A DNA stretch of 64,000 bases from Saprospiraceae bacterium (GCA_020629035.1 JAHDEC010000006.1:62001-126000); one strand, 5' to 3'. Shown: positions 45,501 to 53,875, counted from the first letter of the stretch. Numbers and translations are program-made. Notes: a model not told the origin generated them from the sequence alone.

Positions 45501-45794
45501 TATCGCCAATTCTATGATCGTAACCATGAGGAAAACAACACCATCGACGCCAGTTATGTAAAGCTGCGCGAATTCAACCTGTCTTACCAATTCGAAACAA
45601 GTCGTAAATATCTCCAGTGGGCAAACCAGATGAGCTTAAGTTTAATTGCCAAAAATGTATGGGCAATATCTAAAATTAAGCACTTTGATCCGGAGCAACT
45701 AGCTGTTCAAGGACAAGGTTTTGTGAGTGGTGTAGAAGATATGTCCTATGCTACTTCACGCAGCATTGGACTGCACCTAAATGTAAACTTTTAA
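42591..45794 (+). CDS. SusC/RagA family TonB-linked outer membrane transporter
   Basis: A 1067-residue outer membrane importer that works with a SusD-like lid and TonB. Signal peptide (ends NVAFAQ), CarboxypepD_reg-like domain ~20-105 (KGTVFDETDQSPLPGVSI, SYIGYGE), SusC signature LNEVVVVALG in place of a standard TonB box, plug ~120-235 (GVQINQG, SIRGESSFTNNNPLFVVNGIPI, SVLKGPTAAALYGTRASNGVLII), then a 22-strand barrel ending SIGLHLNVNF. Full length. The SusD-like gene begins 8 bases downstream. No sigma/anti-sigma pair is nearby. Substrate unknown. Confidence 0.94.
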   Translation: MKLSLIGILFCLVNVAFAQQTIIKGTVFDETDQSPLPGVSILLDNETGTITNNDGSFQIKANIGDDLVVSYIGYGEQRLTIENEETLAIYLSPGVSLNEVVVVALGLKRASKGLGYSVQSLENREIARVQSVNFLDNLTAKLAGVQINQGATGVGSSSKISIRGESSFTNNNPLFVVNGIPIQNNTDFNVTNEAAAGFQSVDFGNGAMDIMPQDIASVSVLKGPTAAALYGTRASNGVLIIETKDGSKSEGLGISFSASTTLDRAFRLPVFQNQFGQGNAGLFEYVDGLGGGINDNITYSYGPQLDIGLSIPQYDSPVTLPDGRIVRAGDTRVHGGADIEATPFVSQPDNLKNFYQTGITNIQQLALASSNELGSFRLSFGNLHSESIIPGVDFDRKNISSYLHFKPTDRFKLSANINYIYSSSNNRPASGYGSENINYALVAWMGRQTNLNPMKDYWQPGLEDVQQFSYNYTFFDNPYFTLFENRNGLARHRLFGLIKGEYALTEKLSLSLRSGMDQNNEDRTFRRAFSSNRFKNGAYAEHNISFRESNTDALINYKSSINNIKFQASIGANQMNRRAENQQFQTLSLAQAGIYQFSNAAVPIESFINHSRKRINSVYGLLNISYKDFLFIDLTVRNDWSSALANTDGSGNISFFYPSVSSSFILSNVVNLPSAISFAKLRASWAQVGNDTDPYQTANVFLADTPFESQATLTQQNFIANQDLKPEQTSAFELGADLRFFDDKLNLDIAAYTMQTENQILSLPIAQSSGYAFQLVNGGAVQSRGIEAILAARMMERRGFSWNSALNMSHNTSRITSLPDESTQITLGYNRVYDNVNQTVWFLGAEGSEIGDIWGTGYLKNENGDFVIAEDGRYIVDNTLKLLGNANPDFILGWQHGFSYKQWQLGFVIDWRQGGEIVSRTQALAGVAGQLIETEYRPEAGIVAEGVQNIGTPESPNYVLNTTAISAETYYRQFYDRNHEENNTIDASYVKLREFNLSYQFETSRKYLQWANQMSLSLIAKNVWAISKIKHFDPEQLAVQGQGFVSGVEDMSYATSRSIGLHLNVNF

Positions 45795-45802
45795 AGAAGC
45801 TA

Positions 45803-47257
45803 ATGATGAAATTTATCAACTATAAAAAATTAATGATTGCTTGTTTAATGGGTGCTTTATCCATCACCTGTACCAGTGACTTTGGGGAAATAAATACAGA
45901 TCCTACAGCTGGCACTACAGCCGATCCTTCATTCTTACTCAGACAAATACTCTGGAATACGGTAGAAGAAATGTCCTACGAGTCATATGTAGCTGGGCAT
46001 CTCTTATCCCAGCATTTTACAGCAGTCGATTTTAATTTGTTTGATCGACACAGTTTATCGGAACCACAATTTGGTGGAAATCCATGGCCTGTCCTTTATC
46101 AATTATTTAGGGATAATGAGTTTATTTTAAATCAGTCAATAGAAGATCCTAAGTATGCAGTATACGAAGGTCCAGCTCGTATATTAAAAGCTTACTTAAT
46201 AGGTCTTATTACTGATTTATATGGGGACGTTCCTTACAGTGAAGCTGGACAAGGTGCCAGCTCAGGAATAGTTAATCCCATCTATGATGATCAGGCATCC
46301 ATTTATCTAGGACCAAATGGGATTATAGACCAATTAACTATTGCTAAAGAACAAATACAAAACTACACTGGTTTAGAAAAACTAGAAGGAGATATACTCT
46401 ATAGTGGAGATTTGTCAAAATGGATTTTAATGGCTAATTCATTGCTCATAAAATATCATATGCGTAGCTCAGATTTAGTAGATGTAAGGGAGGCTATTCA
46501 AAACCTTTATGACGAGGGATTATACATCGATAATAATCAAGATAACGCCAGCTTTAATTTCAGTGCAAACCAGCCTAACAATTTTAGAATGGCTGAATTA
46601 AGGACAGGTGATTTCAATTTGTTTATTATGTCTGAAACCGCGCAAACCATTTATGAAAGTCTTGAAGACCCAAGAGTCTCTATTTTTTACAAAGAAACTG
46701 AAAGTAATCCGGGTGAATATCAAGGCTTACTGAATGGACAAGATGCATCTTCCTTATCCATAAGTATTGCTGATTATTCACTAGGTGGTGCTTTATTTAG
46801 GGAGGAAACACAAAGACTCGATGGCAGCTATGCCACTGCTTGGGAAACGGCTTTTTTCTTAGCAGAAGCAGCACAAAAAGGCATATTATCAGCCAACGCA
46901 AAAGCTTTGTATGAAGAAGCTGTAAGACTCTCATTTGAGTATTGGGAAACAGATTTACCCGCTAATTACCTAAGTGATGGACCAGCTGCCTACGATGACC
47001 AATTTTCGCTAGAACAGATTATGACTCAAAAATGGATAAGCAATACCATCAATGGATATGAGTCTTGGATCGAGTATAGAAGAACTGGACTACCTGCTTT
47101 AAAGCCCATTGCATCCAGTTTAAATGATGGACTTATTCCTGTCCGAATGCCTTATCCAAAAGATGAAGCGATATTGAACCAAACAAACTATGAGGAGGCT
47201 GCTAATAATACAGAACAAAACAGTGTAAACGTGCGAGTTTGGTGGGATAAAAACTAA
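45803..47257 (+). CDS. SusD/RagB-like lipoprotein (SusD-like_2)
   Basis: A 484-residue surface lipoprotein, the lid that delivers substrate to SusC. Lipobox ALSITC with lipidated Cys23, then the SusD-like start EINTDPT, TPR-like helices (RILKAYLIGLITDLYGDVPYSEA, the family's hallmark block at ~115-140) and a C-terminal WISNTINGYESWIEYRRTG region. Matches the SusD-like_2 group. It is co-transcribed with susC (8 bases) and its stop overlaps the ATG of the symporter by one base. Confidence 0.92.
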   Translation: MMKFINYKKLMIACLMGALSITCTSDFGEINTDPTAGTTADPSFLLRQILWNTVEEMSYESYVAGHLLSQHFTAVDFNLFDRHSLSEPQFGGNPWPVLYQLFRDNEFILNQSIEDPKYAVYEGPARILKAYLIGLITDLYGDVPYSEAGQGASSGIVNPIYDDQASIYLGPNGIIDQLTIAKEQIQNYTGLEKLEGDILYSGDLSKWILMANSLLIKYHMRSSDLVDVREAIQNLYDEGLYIDNNQDNASFNFSANQPNNFRMAELRTGDFNLFIMSETAQTIYESLEDPRVSIFYKETESNPGEYQGLLNGQDASSLSISIADYSLGGALFREETQRLDGSYATAWETAFFLAEAAQKGILSANAKALYEEAVRLSFEYWETDLPANYLSDGPAAYDDQFSLEQIMTQKWISNTINGYESWIEYRRTGLPALKPIASSLNDGLIPVRMPYPKDEAILNQTNYEEAANNTEQNSVNVRVWWDKN

Positions 47258-48630
47258 TGGATTATCCAATACAAATATGGCAATGGATCTTGGTAATAGC
47301 ATCCAGTTTACTCTTACTTTGGATTGCTCCAAAGGCAAGGACTGTACAGGATTTTTTCAAAGGAAGTAAGCAGGGAAAGACAGTCAACATTTATCTACTA
47401 ACCAGCAGTTTGGTCATCTCTTGGTTATTTGCTAAATCCATTACCAATGCTGCCAATTTAGGCTTGGAGTTTGGAATGCTCGGTGGTCTTGCCTATGCAG
47501 TCTACTACCTATCTTTTGTAGTAGCTGGCCTGGTCATTTATAAGCTGAGGACCCAGGGAGGATTTAAAAGTATTCATCAGTTTTTAGAAACTAGGTATGG
47601 ACTGGCTTCAGTAGCTATTTTTTCCGTTTTAATAGCCTTTCGATTATTTAATGAAGTTTGGTCAAATACAATGGTTATTGGCAGCTATTTTGGAGAGGCT
47701 GGCAGTTCATCATATTATCTTTCTATCCTTGTATTTACGATATTAACCCTAGCCTACTCATTAAAAGGTGGTATGAGCAGTTCGATTATGACGGATCTTA
47801 TTCAGATGATTTTATTTGCTTTGGTTTTAATCGTGGTTTTAGGCGTGATCATCCCGCAAACCGAAGGTGGCATTAGCACTTATTTACAGTCTGGAGAATG
47901 GTCCATGGCGATGGGTGGAAACTTACTGTTGGTTGCCTTTATCCAATCATTTAGTTATCCTTTTCATGATCCAGTTATGACTGATCGAGGTTTTATCACT
48001 GATGCTAAAACCACCTTGCGATCCTTTCTGCTAGCCGCACTTATAGGCATGGTTTGTATATTATTATTCAGTTTTGTCGGCATCTTTGGTGGGATACGCG
48101 GAGTGAGCGGTCAAGCTCCTGTGGAGGTGGCAAAACTGCTAGGTATCCCCATGATGTTGTTAATTAATTTTATCATGATTACTTCCGCCGCTTCTACCCT
48201 AGATTCGACCTTTAGTTCATTTGCCAAATTAGTCCAGCTCGATATTAAAAAAGAGAAGCATTTGAGTATTTCTGCCGGAAGAAAAACGATGGTTGCTATT
48301 ACTATTTTAGGTACGATTCCAGTTTTTCTAAATCCTGCCATTTTATCTGCCACTACGGTGAGTGGGACGATGGTTTTAGGATTAGCGCCCGTCTTTATCC
48401 TTTGGTTTTTAAGACCAGCAAAATGGGCTTTTTATGCTTCGGTGGGTGTGGGACTAATAGTTGGGCTTTGCTTAGCCTTTGGTTGCTATCCTGAAAGTTT
48501 GTTATTTACTACAGGCAAATACGCTGATTTATTAAGTGCTAATCTATTAGGGACTGTGGCTTGCTTTACCTTGTTTTTTGTGGCTTGTTTAGTTAAACCC
48601 AATGTGTCAAAATCTCCGCTTTATGACTAA
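47257..48630 (+). CDS. Sodium:solute symporter family protein
   Basis: A 457-residue inner membrane transporter of the SSS (LeuT-fold) family with about 12-13 membrane segments. Family features: GGLAYAVYYLSFVVAGLV, SLKGGMSSSIMTDLIQMILF (the conserved SSS block, ~165-190), FSYPFHDPVMTDRGF and ITSAASTLDSTFSS (Na2-site region). Its position right behind susCD suggests that it takes the same or a processed substrate across the inner membrane. Substrate class is not predictable from the sequence. It overlaps the SusD gene by one base. Confidence 0.88.
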   Translation: MDYPIQIWQWILVIASSLLLLWIAPKARTVQDFFKGSKQGKTVNIYLLTSSLVISWLFAKSITNAANLGLEFGMLGGLAYAVYYLSFVVAGLVIYKLRTQGGFKSIHQFLETRYGLASVAIFSVLIAFRLFNEVWSNTMVIGSYFGEAGSSSYYLSILVFTILTLAYSLKGGMSSSIMTDLIQMILFALVLIVVLGVIIPQTEGGISTYLQSGEWSMAMGGNLLLVAFIQSFSYPFHDPVMTDRGFITDAKTTLRSFLLAALIGMVCILLFSFVGIFGGIRGVSGQAPVEVAKLLGIPMMLLINFIMITSAASTLDSTFSSFAKLVQLDIKKEKHLSISAGRKTMVAITILGTIPVFLNPAILSATTVSGTMVLGLAPVFILWFLRPAKWAFYASVGVGLIVGLCLAFGCYPESLLFTTGKYADLLSANLLGTVACFTLFFVACLVKPNVSKSPLYD

Positions 48631-49444
48631 AGAAAAGAAAATACAGATTAGTCAAGATACTATCCTAGTATTTGGAGGCGTTTACTCAAATCTCCAAGCC
48701 TTAGAAGCCTTAAAATCAGTAGCTACAACTAAAGGTTTTAGCCCAGAAAACATCATTTGCACCGGAGATTTAATTGCCTACTGCGCAGAGCCGGAAGCAT
48801 GTGTCCAGCTGATTAAAGATTGGGGAATCCATGTGATAGCAGGCAATGTCGAATTAAATATCCGACAGGGTTTAGATGATTGCGGCTGTAACTTTAATGA
48901 GGGAGGAAGATGCGATCTCCTTTCAAAGCAATGGTATCCTTTTGCTAAAGCCTCACTCAGTAAGGATAGCCTCGAATTTATTAGCCATTTACCCGAATTC
49001 CTTCGATTTACTGTTGGAGGGAAATCTTGTTTAGTGGTACATGGAAGCTATACGGATACCTCTCATTTTGTGTTTAAATCTACTCCATGGGAAATAAAGC
49101 AAAGACAGTTTGACTTAGCCGATGTAGATACTATTATTGGTGGGCATTGTGGTCTTCCCTTTGAGGATTCAAAAGATGGAAAACAATGGTTTAATCCAGG
49201 AGTAATCGGTATGCCTGCTAATGATGGAACAAGTCGTGTTTGGTATGGTCTAATAGATGCGGATCAAGGCATCATTAGTCAAAGCTTAGTTCCTTTGAAT
49301 TATGACCATCAGAAAGCTGCCCATTTAATGAAATCAGCAGGTTTACCACAAAGCTATGCGGCTACTTTGGAAACTGGCTTGTGGGATAATTGTGAAATAC
49401 TTCCTGAAACAGAAACAGCCTTGAGAGGAATCATCATCCAATAA
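48623..49444 (+). CDS. Divergent calcineurin-like metallophosphoesterase with cysteine motif
   Basis: A 273-residue cytoplasmic protein of the metallophosphoesterase fold, but with altered metal motifs. The usual N-terminal D-x-H-x-N is replaced by FGGVYSN (17-23); ICTGDLIAYC (45-54) keeps the second Asp; GNH is GNVE (74-77); the first late His is kept (VVHGS, His140); the terminal GHxH is GHCG (174-177). Cysteines cluster at 54, 60, 87, 89 and 97 (DDCGC, GRCD). ATG at 48623 overlaps the symporter stop by 8 bases; ATG 48602 is an alternative. Either a non-canonical metal site or a non-catalytic relative. Confidence 0.8.
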   Translation: MTKEKKIQISQDTILVFGGVYSNLQALEALKSVATTKGFSPENIICTGDLIAYCAEPEACVQLIKDWGIHVIAGNVELNIRQGLDDCGCNFNEGGRCDLLSKQWYPFAKASLSKDSLEFISHLPEFLRFTVGGKSCLVVHGSYTDTSHFVFKSTPWEIKQRQFDLADVDTIIGGHCGLPFEDSKDGKQWFNPGVIGMPANDGTSRVWYGLIDADQGIISQSLVPLNYDHQKAAHLMKSAGLPQSYAATLETGLWDNCEILPETETALRGIIIQ

Positions 49445-49524
49445 CTATCGATTGATTAGTTTTGTGCTTATGGATTGTGTAATGAGAAGATTATTCTTCT
49501 TTTCGTGCATCGCCAATAAGCAAC

Positions 49525-50076
49525 ATGGAAACGAACTATTTATTTACATCTGCAAGATTAGGGTTTCGAACTTGGCTAGACGAGGATCTAGAGCCTATGT
49601 CTGCCATAAATGCAGACCCAGCTGTTATGGAATTCTTTCCTTCTACACAAAGCATTGAACAAACCAAAGGATTTATCGAGCGGATGAAAAAGCATCAAGC
49701 AGAGAGAGCATACTGTTATTTTGCGGTAGATGAATTATCAAACCATCAATTTATTGGATTTATCGGCCTTGCCTACCAGACCTACGAAACTCCCTATTCA
49801 CCGTTTGTAGATATAGGTTATCGCCTAGCCCAAAAATATTGGAACAAAGGTTATGCTACTGAAGGTTCGTTACGATGCCTAAGATTTGCTAAAGAAACTA
49901 TGGCTATAGAAGACATTTACTCAGTTGCCATCCTTCAAAATGTTAAGTCTATGCATGTAATGAAGAAGTTAGGCTTAAGCAAAATAGACGAATTTGATCA
50001 CCCCGCATTAAGTGATTATCCGGCCATCAAACGCTGTGCTATCTATCACATTAATGTAAACAATAAGCTCACATGA
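49525..50076 (+). CDS. GNAT family N-acetyltransferase (RimJ/RimL type)
   Basis: A 183-residue acetyltransferase of the RimJ/RimL (Acetyltransf_3) group. Seen: TSARLGFRTWLDEDLEPMSAINADP near the start, FIGFIGLAYQ, the acetyl-CoA-binding stretch DIGYRLAQKYWNKGYATEG (~95-115), and the C-terminal VAILQNVKSMHVMKKLGLSKI. The acceptor is unknown. The stop overlaps the next ATG by four bases (ATGA), coupling it to the deaminase gene. Confidence 0.88.
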   Translation: METNYLFTSARLGFRTWLDEDLEPMSAINADPAVMEFFPSTQSIEQTKGFIERMKKHQAERAYCYFAVDELSNHQFIGFIGLAYQTYETPYSPFVDIGYRLAQKYWNKGYATEGSLRCLRFAKETMAIEDIYSVAILQNVKSMHVMKKLGLSKIDEFDHPALSDYPAIKRCAIYHINVNNKLT

Positions 50077-51104
50077 TTCAAGATAAAACAGACATAGGCA
50101 CTTTTATAGAAGGTTTACCGAAAGCCGAATTGCATTTGCATATTGAAGGCAGTTTCGAAGCCGAACTCATGTTTAAAATTGCTGAGCGCAATGATATTTC
50201 TATCCCTTTTGATTCAGTAGAAAAACTGAAAAAGGCCTACTCTTTTAATAACCTCCAGGAGTTTCTAGACATTTATTATGCTGGGGCCAATGTTTTGATC
50301 GAGGAAGAAGATTTTTACGAATTGACTAAGGCCTATCTAGACAAAATACACCGCCAAAAGGTCGTCCACACTGAAATTTTCTTTGATCCACAAACACATA
50401 CTGATCGAGGAGTGGATTTTGATAAAGTAATCACTGGGATACATCGAGCACTTGAAGAAGCGAAGAAAAATTATGGTATTACGTATAGATTGATCATGTC
50501 CTTTCTGCGTCATTTGGACGAAGCATCTGCATTCGACACCTTAGAATCAGGCTTGAAATATAGAGACATCATCGATGGTGTGGGTTTAGATTCATCAGAA
50601 CTTGGCAATCCACCTAGCAAATTTAAGCGTGTTTTCGCAGCGGCCGCAAAGGCAGGCTTTAAATTAGTGGCTCATGCCGGAGAAGAAGGACCGGCCGATT
50701 ATATCTGGGAGGCATTGGACGAGCTAAAGGTATTGCGCATTGATCATGGAAACCGGTGCTTAGATGATGAAGCATTAACCAAGCGATTAGTCGATGAGCA
50801 AATGCCGCTTACCCTTTGTCCATTATCAAATACTGCCTTGCAAGTAATTAAGCGGATGGAAGACCATCCCGTCAAGCGAATGATGGATTTAGGTTTATTA
50901 GCGACGATCCATTCGGATGATCCAGCCTATTTCGGAGGATACATGAATGAAAATTTTATGGCTGTTGCCGAAGCCTTAGCCATGAATAAAACTGAGCTCG
51001 CTCAACTGTCCAAAAACGCCTTTACAGCTAGTTGGTTGTCACCTGCCGAAATTGCCAAGCATCACCAGGCTATCGATGATTATGTAGCTTCCTTTGGGAT
51101 TTAA
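50073..51104 (+). CDS. Adenosine/adenine deaminase family protein, adenine deaminase-like
   Basis: A 343-residue zinc deaminase of purine salvage. Metal and catalytic motifs: AELHLHIEGSFE (HxH), AHAGEEGP (third His and catalytic Glu), LRIDHGNRC, and IHSDDPAYFGGYMNENF with the metal Asp. The S-D-D-P-A-Y-F-G-G-Y form is characteristic of adenine deaminases (fungal Aah1 and bacterial relatives) whereas adenosine deaminases usually carry N-T-D-D-P, so adenine to hypoxanthine is the likelier reaction. No signal peptide. Coupled to the upstream GNAT gene by ATGA; its stop shares bases with that of the convergent PAP2 gene. Confidence 0.88.
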   Translation: MIQDKTDIGTFIEGLPKAELHLHIEGSFEAELMFKIAERNDISIPFDSVEKLKKAYSFNNLQEFLDIYYAGANVLIEEEDFYELTKAYLDKIHRQKVVHTEIFFDPQTHTDRGVDFDKVITGIHRALEEAKKNYGITYRLIMSFLRHLDEASAFDTLESGLKYRDIIDGVGLDSSELGNPPSKFKRVFAAAAKAGFKLVAHAGEEGPADYIWEALDELKVLRIDHGNRCLDDEALTKRLVDEQMPLTLCPLSNTALQVIKRMEDHPVKRMMDLGLLATIHSDDPAYFGGYMNENFMAVAEALAMNKTELAQLSKNAFTASWLSPAEIAKHHQAIDDYVASFGI

Positions 51105-51907
51105 TTATTTAAAGAGTACGATAGGCAAATACCGTCTGAAGAGCCGGATATATTCCAAGCTGCAGAAGGCTTTTTGTTTTTATGTAGCTGCGGTATTAAG
51201 ATACCTACCGCGGCTCCAAAAGCGTAACCTGTTATCACATCTGTAGTGAAGTGATTCCCTGATTTTACTCGCATATATCCAGTAAATGCTGGCCAAGTGG
51301 CAGCTAGTGTCCAAACCAAGTATTTTATAGCTTTGTCAGGATAATAGTCATTAAATATTTTGGCGGCAAAGAAGGCATTTGCAGCCGTGATAGACGTATG
51401 CCCAGAAAAGAACGATGTTAGCCCATTTTTGTCCATTTTCTCTGAAGGCAGGATGGAGGTATTATACATGTATGGTCTCGGTCTTTTGCTTAGATATTTA
51501 GTGAGTAGGGTTCCTCCTGCTGTAAGGATAATGGTTTCTCCCCATAGGATAGTTAGTTGTTTTTTGTCAATGTCTGGCAAGAGATACAAAGCTACTGGAA
51601 GTCCTATCGAAGAATAAATTCCTATATCCGAATAGATATCCGCTTGTTGGTCATGGTTCAATGTTGCATCTCGCTCAAATGCAGGTATATTATCCGACGA
51701 TAAGTTGCTTAAAAAATCTAGATCTGGAGGAGTTGTTTTTTCTCGCTGGTAGGCACTGAGTAGCAGAAGGCTTGATCCTGCAAGGATATATTTTTGTTCG
51801 TTTTGTTTATCAACGGTATACGTTTCTTGAGCTGTGAGTATGGGTGAATAAATAATGCTTGATACTGAGAAGAGAAGGAATGTGCTGATTAGTTGTAGTG
51901 TCCGCAT
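51101..51907 (-). CDS. PAP2 superfamily phosphatase, exported
   Basis: A 268-residue PAP2-type acid phosphatase, acting on lipid phosphates or diphosphates at the periplasmic side. N-terminal signal or anchor (~1-25). The three PAP2 motifs are intact: KYLSKRPRP (K-x6-RP), FFSGHTS (SGH) and MRVKSGNHFTTDV (R-x5-H-x3-D). Several hydrophobic segments (~85-115, ~155-200, ~215-235) surround the motifs. A role in recycling undecaprenyl or lipid A phosphates is possible but not shown. Overlaps the stop of the convergent deaminase gene by four bases. Confidence 0.87.
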   Translation of the reverse strand: MRTLQLISTFLLFSVSSIIYSPILTAQETYTVDKQNEQKYILAGSSLLLLSAYQREKTTPPDLDFLSNLSSDNIPAFERDATLNHDQQADIYSDIGIYSSIGLPVALYLLPDIDKKQLTILWGETIILTAGGTLLTKYLSKRPRPYMYNTSILPSEKMDKNGLTSFFSGHTSITAANAFFAAKIFNDYYPDKAIKYLVWTLAATWPAFTGYMRVKSGNHFTTDVITGYAFGAAVGILIPQLHKNKKPSAAWNISGSSDGICLSYSLNN

Positions 51908-52084
51908 TTATTTGGTATCAAGTAGTTATTTGCTTTAAAGTTACAGAAAGCTGATTTAAATCTGGTGTGATTTTTCTTGTATGTCTTAAAGGGAGATGGT
52001 TTGGACTATTGACTCAAATTTTCAGTTAATAAATTGTTCGATATTCAAGTTTATTAGTTTAGAAAATGAGCTAGATTGCATCAC

Positions 52085-53101
52085 ATGAATTATAATCGAA
52101 TAGTCATATCATCATTTGGGGGACCTGAAGTTTTACAAAAAGTAACGGAGCCTAGTGTTCCAATCCCAAACAAAGGAGAAGTTAGGATCAAAGTCTTAAC
52201 AACCAGTGCTTCTTATACAGACACATTAATTCGTCGAGGAATTTATCCAGCTGTCAGAAATAAGCCGCCTTTTTCACCAGGATACGATTTAGTAGGTGTT
52301 GTCGATGCTTTAGGAGAAGGAGTCCAAAGCTTATCAGTTGGGCAAAAAGTGGCTGGTTTAACCGTTATAGGTTCTTACACAGAATACATCTGCTTAGATG
52401 CTAAGGATTTAGTTAGTGTTCCAAAACCATTTAGATGACTCCGAAGCCGTGAGTATGGTTTTGTCTTATCTAACGGCTTATCAAATGTTGCACAGATGCA
52501 TTAAACTAAAGAAGGTGACACGCTTTTAATTCATGCGGCTTCGGGTGCAGTAGGTGTTGCTCTTTTACAACTGGGCTCAATATTGAAACTAAAAATGTAC
52601 GGAACGGCTTCTAAGCATAAGCACGAATTTATTAAAAACATGGGAGCCATACCCATTGACTATAAACATGAAAACTTCACTGAAGTCATTAATAAACATG
52701 AGCCAGAAGGTGTAGATTTCGTTTTTGATCCCATTGGAGGTTCTTACTTTAAACGTTCATTAAGTATTTTAAAAAAGAAAGGCACTTTGCTTGCCTATGG
52801 CTATCAAAATGCAGCTTCTGGTATCGACGGTAACGTGGTGCTAGATTACTTTAAAGTCAAATGGTGGAATATCTTGCCCAACAGACCATCTACGGTTTTC
52901 TACGTGATCACAGCCCTTCGCAAGCAACATCCTGAATGGTTTAAAGAAGATTTAGCGGAGCTGTTTAAGCTACTATCAGCCCATAAAATAAAACCTGTGA
53001 TTGGCAAAATAATGCCTTTAGAACAAGCGGCAGAAGCTCACGATTTAGTTGAAAATTATAAAATTCAGGGTAAAGTTATTTTGAAGATTAATGATGAATG
53101 A
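52085..53101 (+). pseudogene. Medium-chain dehydrogenase/reductase (quinone oxidoreductase-like), two compensating frameshifts
   Basis: An MDR-superfamily, zinc-independent NADPH quinone oxidoreductase-like gene split into three frames. Residues from 52085 to ~52432 give the GroES-like domain (PNKGEVRIKVLTTSASYTDT, SPGYDLVGVV). From about 52434 the similarity continues in the next frame (DDSEAVSMVLSYLTAYQMLH) until ~52510. It then returns to the first frame with the Rossmann region (KEGDTLLIHAASGAVGVALL) to the stop at 53101. One extra base near 52430-52433 (TTT run) and one missing base near 52510 (AAAG) would restore one reading frame of about 338 residues. Either a recent pseudogene or two sequencing indels. 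Confidence 0.85.
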
Positions 53102-53255
53102 GTTTCTTTAAGGAGCTATTATTTTGTAGCTAATTATAAAAAGTAGCTGCTATTTCACAATAAGTATCTCATTATGAATGTTTATTTTTAAGTCGTGCTT
53201 TAGATCATATTCCTAGATTAATTTAAGCTTAACCTTGTTATTCTAATTCAAAGCA

Positions 53256-53873
53256 TTGAAAAAACATTCCATCCATATATTAATTTTTGTATTTGCATTC
53301 TTTAATGCTTCTTTACTCTTTAGTCAAAACGACGAATGGAGTGTAGTAAGTCATGAGGACGATATCATTGTATCTACCCGATATACCGAGGACAATCCCA
53401 TCAAAGAAGTAAAAATTTATGCTACCATTGATGCAAACTCTGAGCTAATTTTAGAGTCACTCAGTAATGTAGAACTATACAAACAATGGGTTTATCGATG
53501 CAAGGAATCCTTCAAAATTGAGGAGATTGGAGAACAGGAGTTTATTTACTATAGCGAAACAGAATTACCTGGCCTTTTTTCTAATAGAGATTTAGTCTTG
53601 CACTCTAGGCAATATGAAGACAATCAAACCGGTCTAATCTATTCTGTTTCTGAGTGCGTACCCGAGCATTATGAAGAAATTGAAGATAATGTGCGAATAA
53701 AAAAGTTTAAATCCGAATGGCGAATTCGTCCAGTGGGTAGCCAACAAACTGAAATTGAGTATTTAGTTAGCATGAATCCGGGTGGTTATTTACCAGCCTG
53801 GTTAGTAAATCTAGGCGTGAGCAGTGGCCCATTAAAAACCATGCAAAATTTTAAAAATCTCCTAGAGGATTAG
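53256..53873 (+). CDS. Exported START/SRPBCC domain protein
   Basis: A 205-residue protein with an N-terminal signal peptide (IHILIFVFAFFNASLLFSQ) and a START-like lipid-binding domain: WSVVSHEDDIIVSTR, SLSNVELYKQWVYRCKES, ELPGLFSNRDLVLHSRQY, FKSEWRIRPVGSQQTEIEY and MNPGGYLPAWLVNLGVSSGP, which is the usual START C-terminal helix region. Probably binds a hydrophobic ligand in the periplasm; ligand unknown. TTG start at 53256; no ATG before the signal peptide. The 154-base gap before it (53102-53255) shows nothing recognisable. Confidence 0.8.
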   Translation: MKKHSIHILIFVFAFFNASLLFSQNDEWSVVSHEDDIIVSTRYTEDNPIKEVKIYATIDANSELILESLSNVELYKQWVYRCKESFKIEEIGEQEFIYYSETELPGLFSNRDLVLHSRQYEDNQTGLIYSVSECVPEHYEEIEDNVRIKKFKSEWRIRPVGSQQTEIEYLVSMNPGGYLPAWLVNLGVSSGPLKTMQNFKNLLED

Positions 53874-53875
53874 GA

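Noticed and set aside
52430-52515. Programmed frameshifting in the dehydrogenase gene
   Set aside because: No slippery heptamer or following structure was seen at either site, and two opposite shifts would be needed.
52085-53101. Two separate short dehydrogenase genes
   Set aside because: The fragments are the two halves of one MDR protein and the missing central part is found between them in another frame.
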